DNA of 38,423 nt from Nitrososphaerales archaeon (GTDB taxonomy: Archaea; Thermoproteota; Nitrososphaeria; Nitrososphaerales; Gagatemarchaeaceae), in NCBI GenBank assembly GCA_014874415.1, contig JACWAI010000033.1, positions 1 to 38,423 on the forward strand, read 5' to 3'. The notes beneath the pieces were generated by a model. That model was not told where the DNA came from. It saw only the letters and a program-made list of their open reading frames with translations, and searched no databases. Shown here one piece after another: positions 37,655-38,423 of the stretch. Each line of letters opens with the position of its first letter. The first letter of the stretch is position 1. A program made the position numbers and the translations under genes.

Positions 37655-38423
37655 CACCGCGCTCCCTCAAGAAAAGAGCGGACCGGGGGGAATCGACCAC
37701 TTTAGTGTGCGAATCCATCTCGGCTGAGACTTGGCCGTGACTCCCAGCAAGCGAAACTGGCATACTCGGAGGCGGCTTCGGAATCAACAGCGCGCCGATG
37801 GCGGAGACGACTGCAAGGACAGCCATCACCTCGAAGGCGCCTCCGAGCCTGCTGTAATCATCGAACACCAACGCGTAGACAAGCAGAGGGCCAACAGAAT
37901 TCCCACCTGTCGCGCCGAGCCCCCAGACGAGTGAGTTGCCCAGAGCCGAGGCGTCCTTGGCCGCATAATCTGCGGCCAGGGAAATCAGAAGAGGAAACCC
38001 GGAGTATGTGAAGAAGCCGAAGAGGGAAAGCAGGGCGACCCCCTCGGCCCCACCAGAGTTGACGTACCCGACTATCGAGATCGCCGAACCAAGCGCCGCA
38101 ATGGCCAGCACGAATCTGTGGTCCAGTCTTTCGGTGAGCAAGCCGAAGACAGGCTGACCAATAACTGCCGAAGCGTAGAACGCCGTCAAGGTCAGACCGA
38201 GAAAAGAGGTGATTCCGAGATTTCTCTATGTGGTGAGGAATATGGGGACGTAAGCCGTTATCCCGAAAAGAGCCGTCGATCTGATGAAGGAGACGCTCAG
38301 GAGCATCAGCATGGGCTTGGTCAGCGAGCGCCTGACAGAAGGTCCCTCTGTGCCGTCCTTTGGTCCGCCAATCCCAGACCTTCCGATTCCAGTCCAGATT
38401 AGAAGCGCGGCACCCAGGCCGAC
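37605..38423 (-). pseudogene. Broken MFS transporter (internal TAG; 5' end outside window)
   Basis: The minus strand from the window edge reads as a major facilitator: LGAALLIWTGIG, then LLSVSFIRSTALFGITAYVP and IFLTT. A TAG at 38226-38228 follows, and the same frame continues RNLGITSFLGLTLTAFYASA, FGLLTERLDHRF and four more hydrophobic segments up to VVSAIGALLIP. After the last helix the frame runs on for about 50 non-membrane residues and ends inside the APC gene, as if the normal stop was lost. One nonsense change plus a run-on tail suggests a decaying gene. A shorter frame from TTG or ATG codons after the TAG would lack half the helices. Confidence 0.75.

Noticed and set aside
38226-38228. 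TAG read as pyrrolysine
   Set aside because: TAG ends intact genes here (priS, pcn, tfs, csl4, the surface protein), and the same MFS gene also has a run-on tail, so decay is simpler.
1-38423. tRNA, rRNA, CRISPR array or transposase genes
   Set aside because: Both strands were read for T-arm consensus, repeated spacers and transposase motifs; none was convincing, including the GGTTCG at 35970 and the TTCGAAACCCC near 14297.

Overview
The window comes from an archaeon. Nearly all core genes are archaeal/eukaryal in type: AglB, aIF2-alpha, aIF5A, S27e, L44e, L10e, L21e, Nop10, PCNA, PriS, GINS, TFS, TFB, Rpo11, Rpo4, Csl4, Dph2, Dph6, Pus10, SRP54 and Nob1. GC is fairly high, TTG starts are frequent, and A/T-rich TATA-like boxes often lie 24-40 bases before starts. 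The gene set fits a TACK archaeon and best suggests a non-extremophile Nitrososphaeria (Thaumarchaeota)-like lineage. That placement is inference: there is no rRNA or metabolic marker in the window, and no tRNA or CRISPR array was seen.

Layout. 1-2.6 kb: the 3' end of aglB converges on an L44e-S27e-aIF2alpha-Nop10 operon; nop10 is only 54 codons. 2.7-4.6 kb: an accessory patch with two unrecognised small genes, a gene remnant and two tandem HNH-nuclease-like paralogues running into the 3' end of PCNA. 5.5-10.7 kb: a SixA-like phosphatase, an unknown gene, priS-GINS, then rpo11-tfs and dph2-csl4 on the minus strand. tfs has no ATG, GTG or TTG start and apparently uses CTG. The dph2 promoter carries three perfect palindromes. 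10.8-13.6 kb: a drug-efflux-type MFS protein and a SnoaL / RibD-like / DUF4287 operon. 13.8-17.3 kb: L10e, a minimal PolX-type polymerase, a nuclease-like gene, and a Ku-like gene followed 5 bases later by a minimal ATP-dependent DNA ligase. This is the most interesting region, a candidate archaeal non-homologous end-joining locus. 17.4-22.1 kb: a frameshifted DUF72 gene, an MFS transporter, two methyltransferases and an FAD oxidoreductase. 22.2-28.5 kb: RNA modification and information processing (Trm11-like, TrmJ-like, KsgA, DUF655, Rpo4, L21e, Pus10, SRP54). 28.6-33.8 kb: a methyltransferase, Dph6, an HtrA protease, a sequon-rich surface protein, aIF5A and Nob1. 33.8-38.4 kb: a second RibD-like protein, an unknown gene, TFB, an APC permease and a broken MFS gene running off the window.

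Connections. Dph2 and Dph6 make the first and last steps of diphthamide on EF-2. AglB would glycosylate surface proteins such as the 31691-32668 product (eight N-X-S/T sequons) and possibly the HtrA ectodomain. PCNA, PriS and GINS are replisome parts. L44e, S27e, L10e, L21e, Nop10, KsgA, Nob1, Pus10 and the two other RNA methyltransferases serve ribosome and tRNA maturation. Ku-like, ligase and PolX together would give binding, gap filling and sealing of DNA ends.
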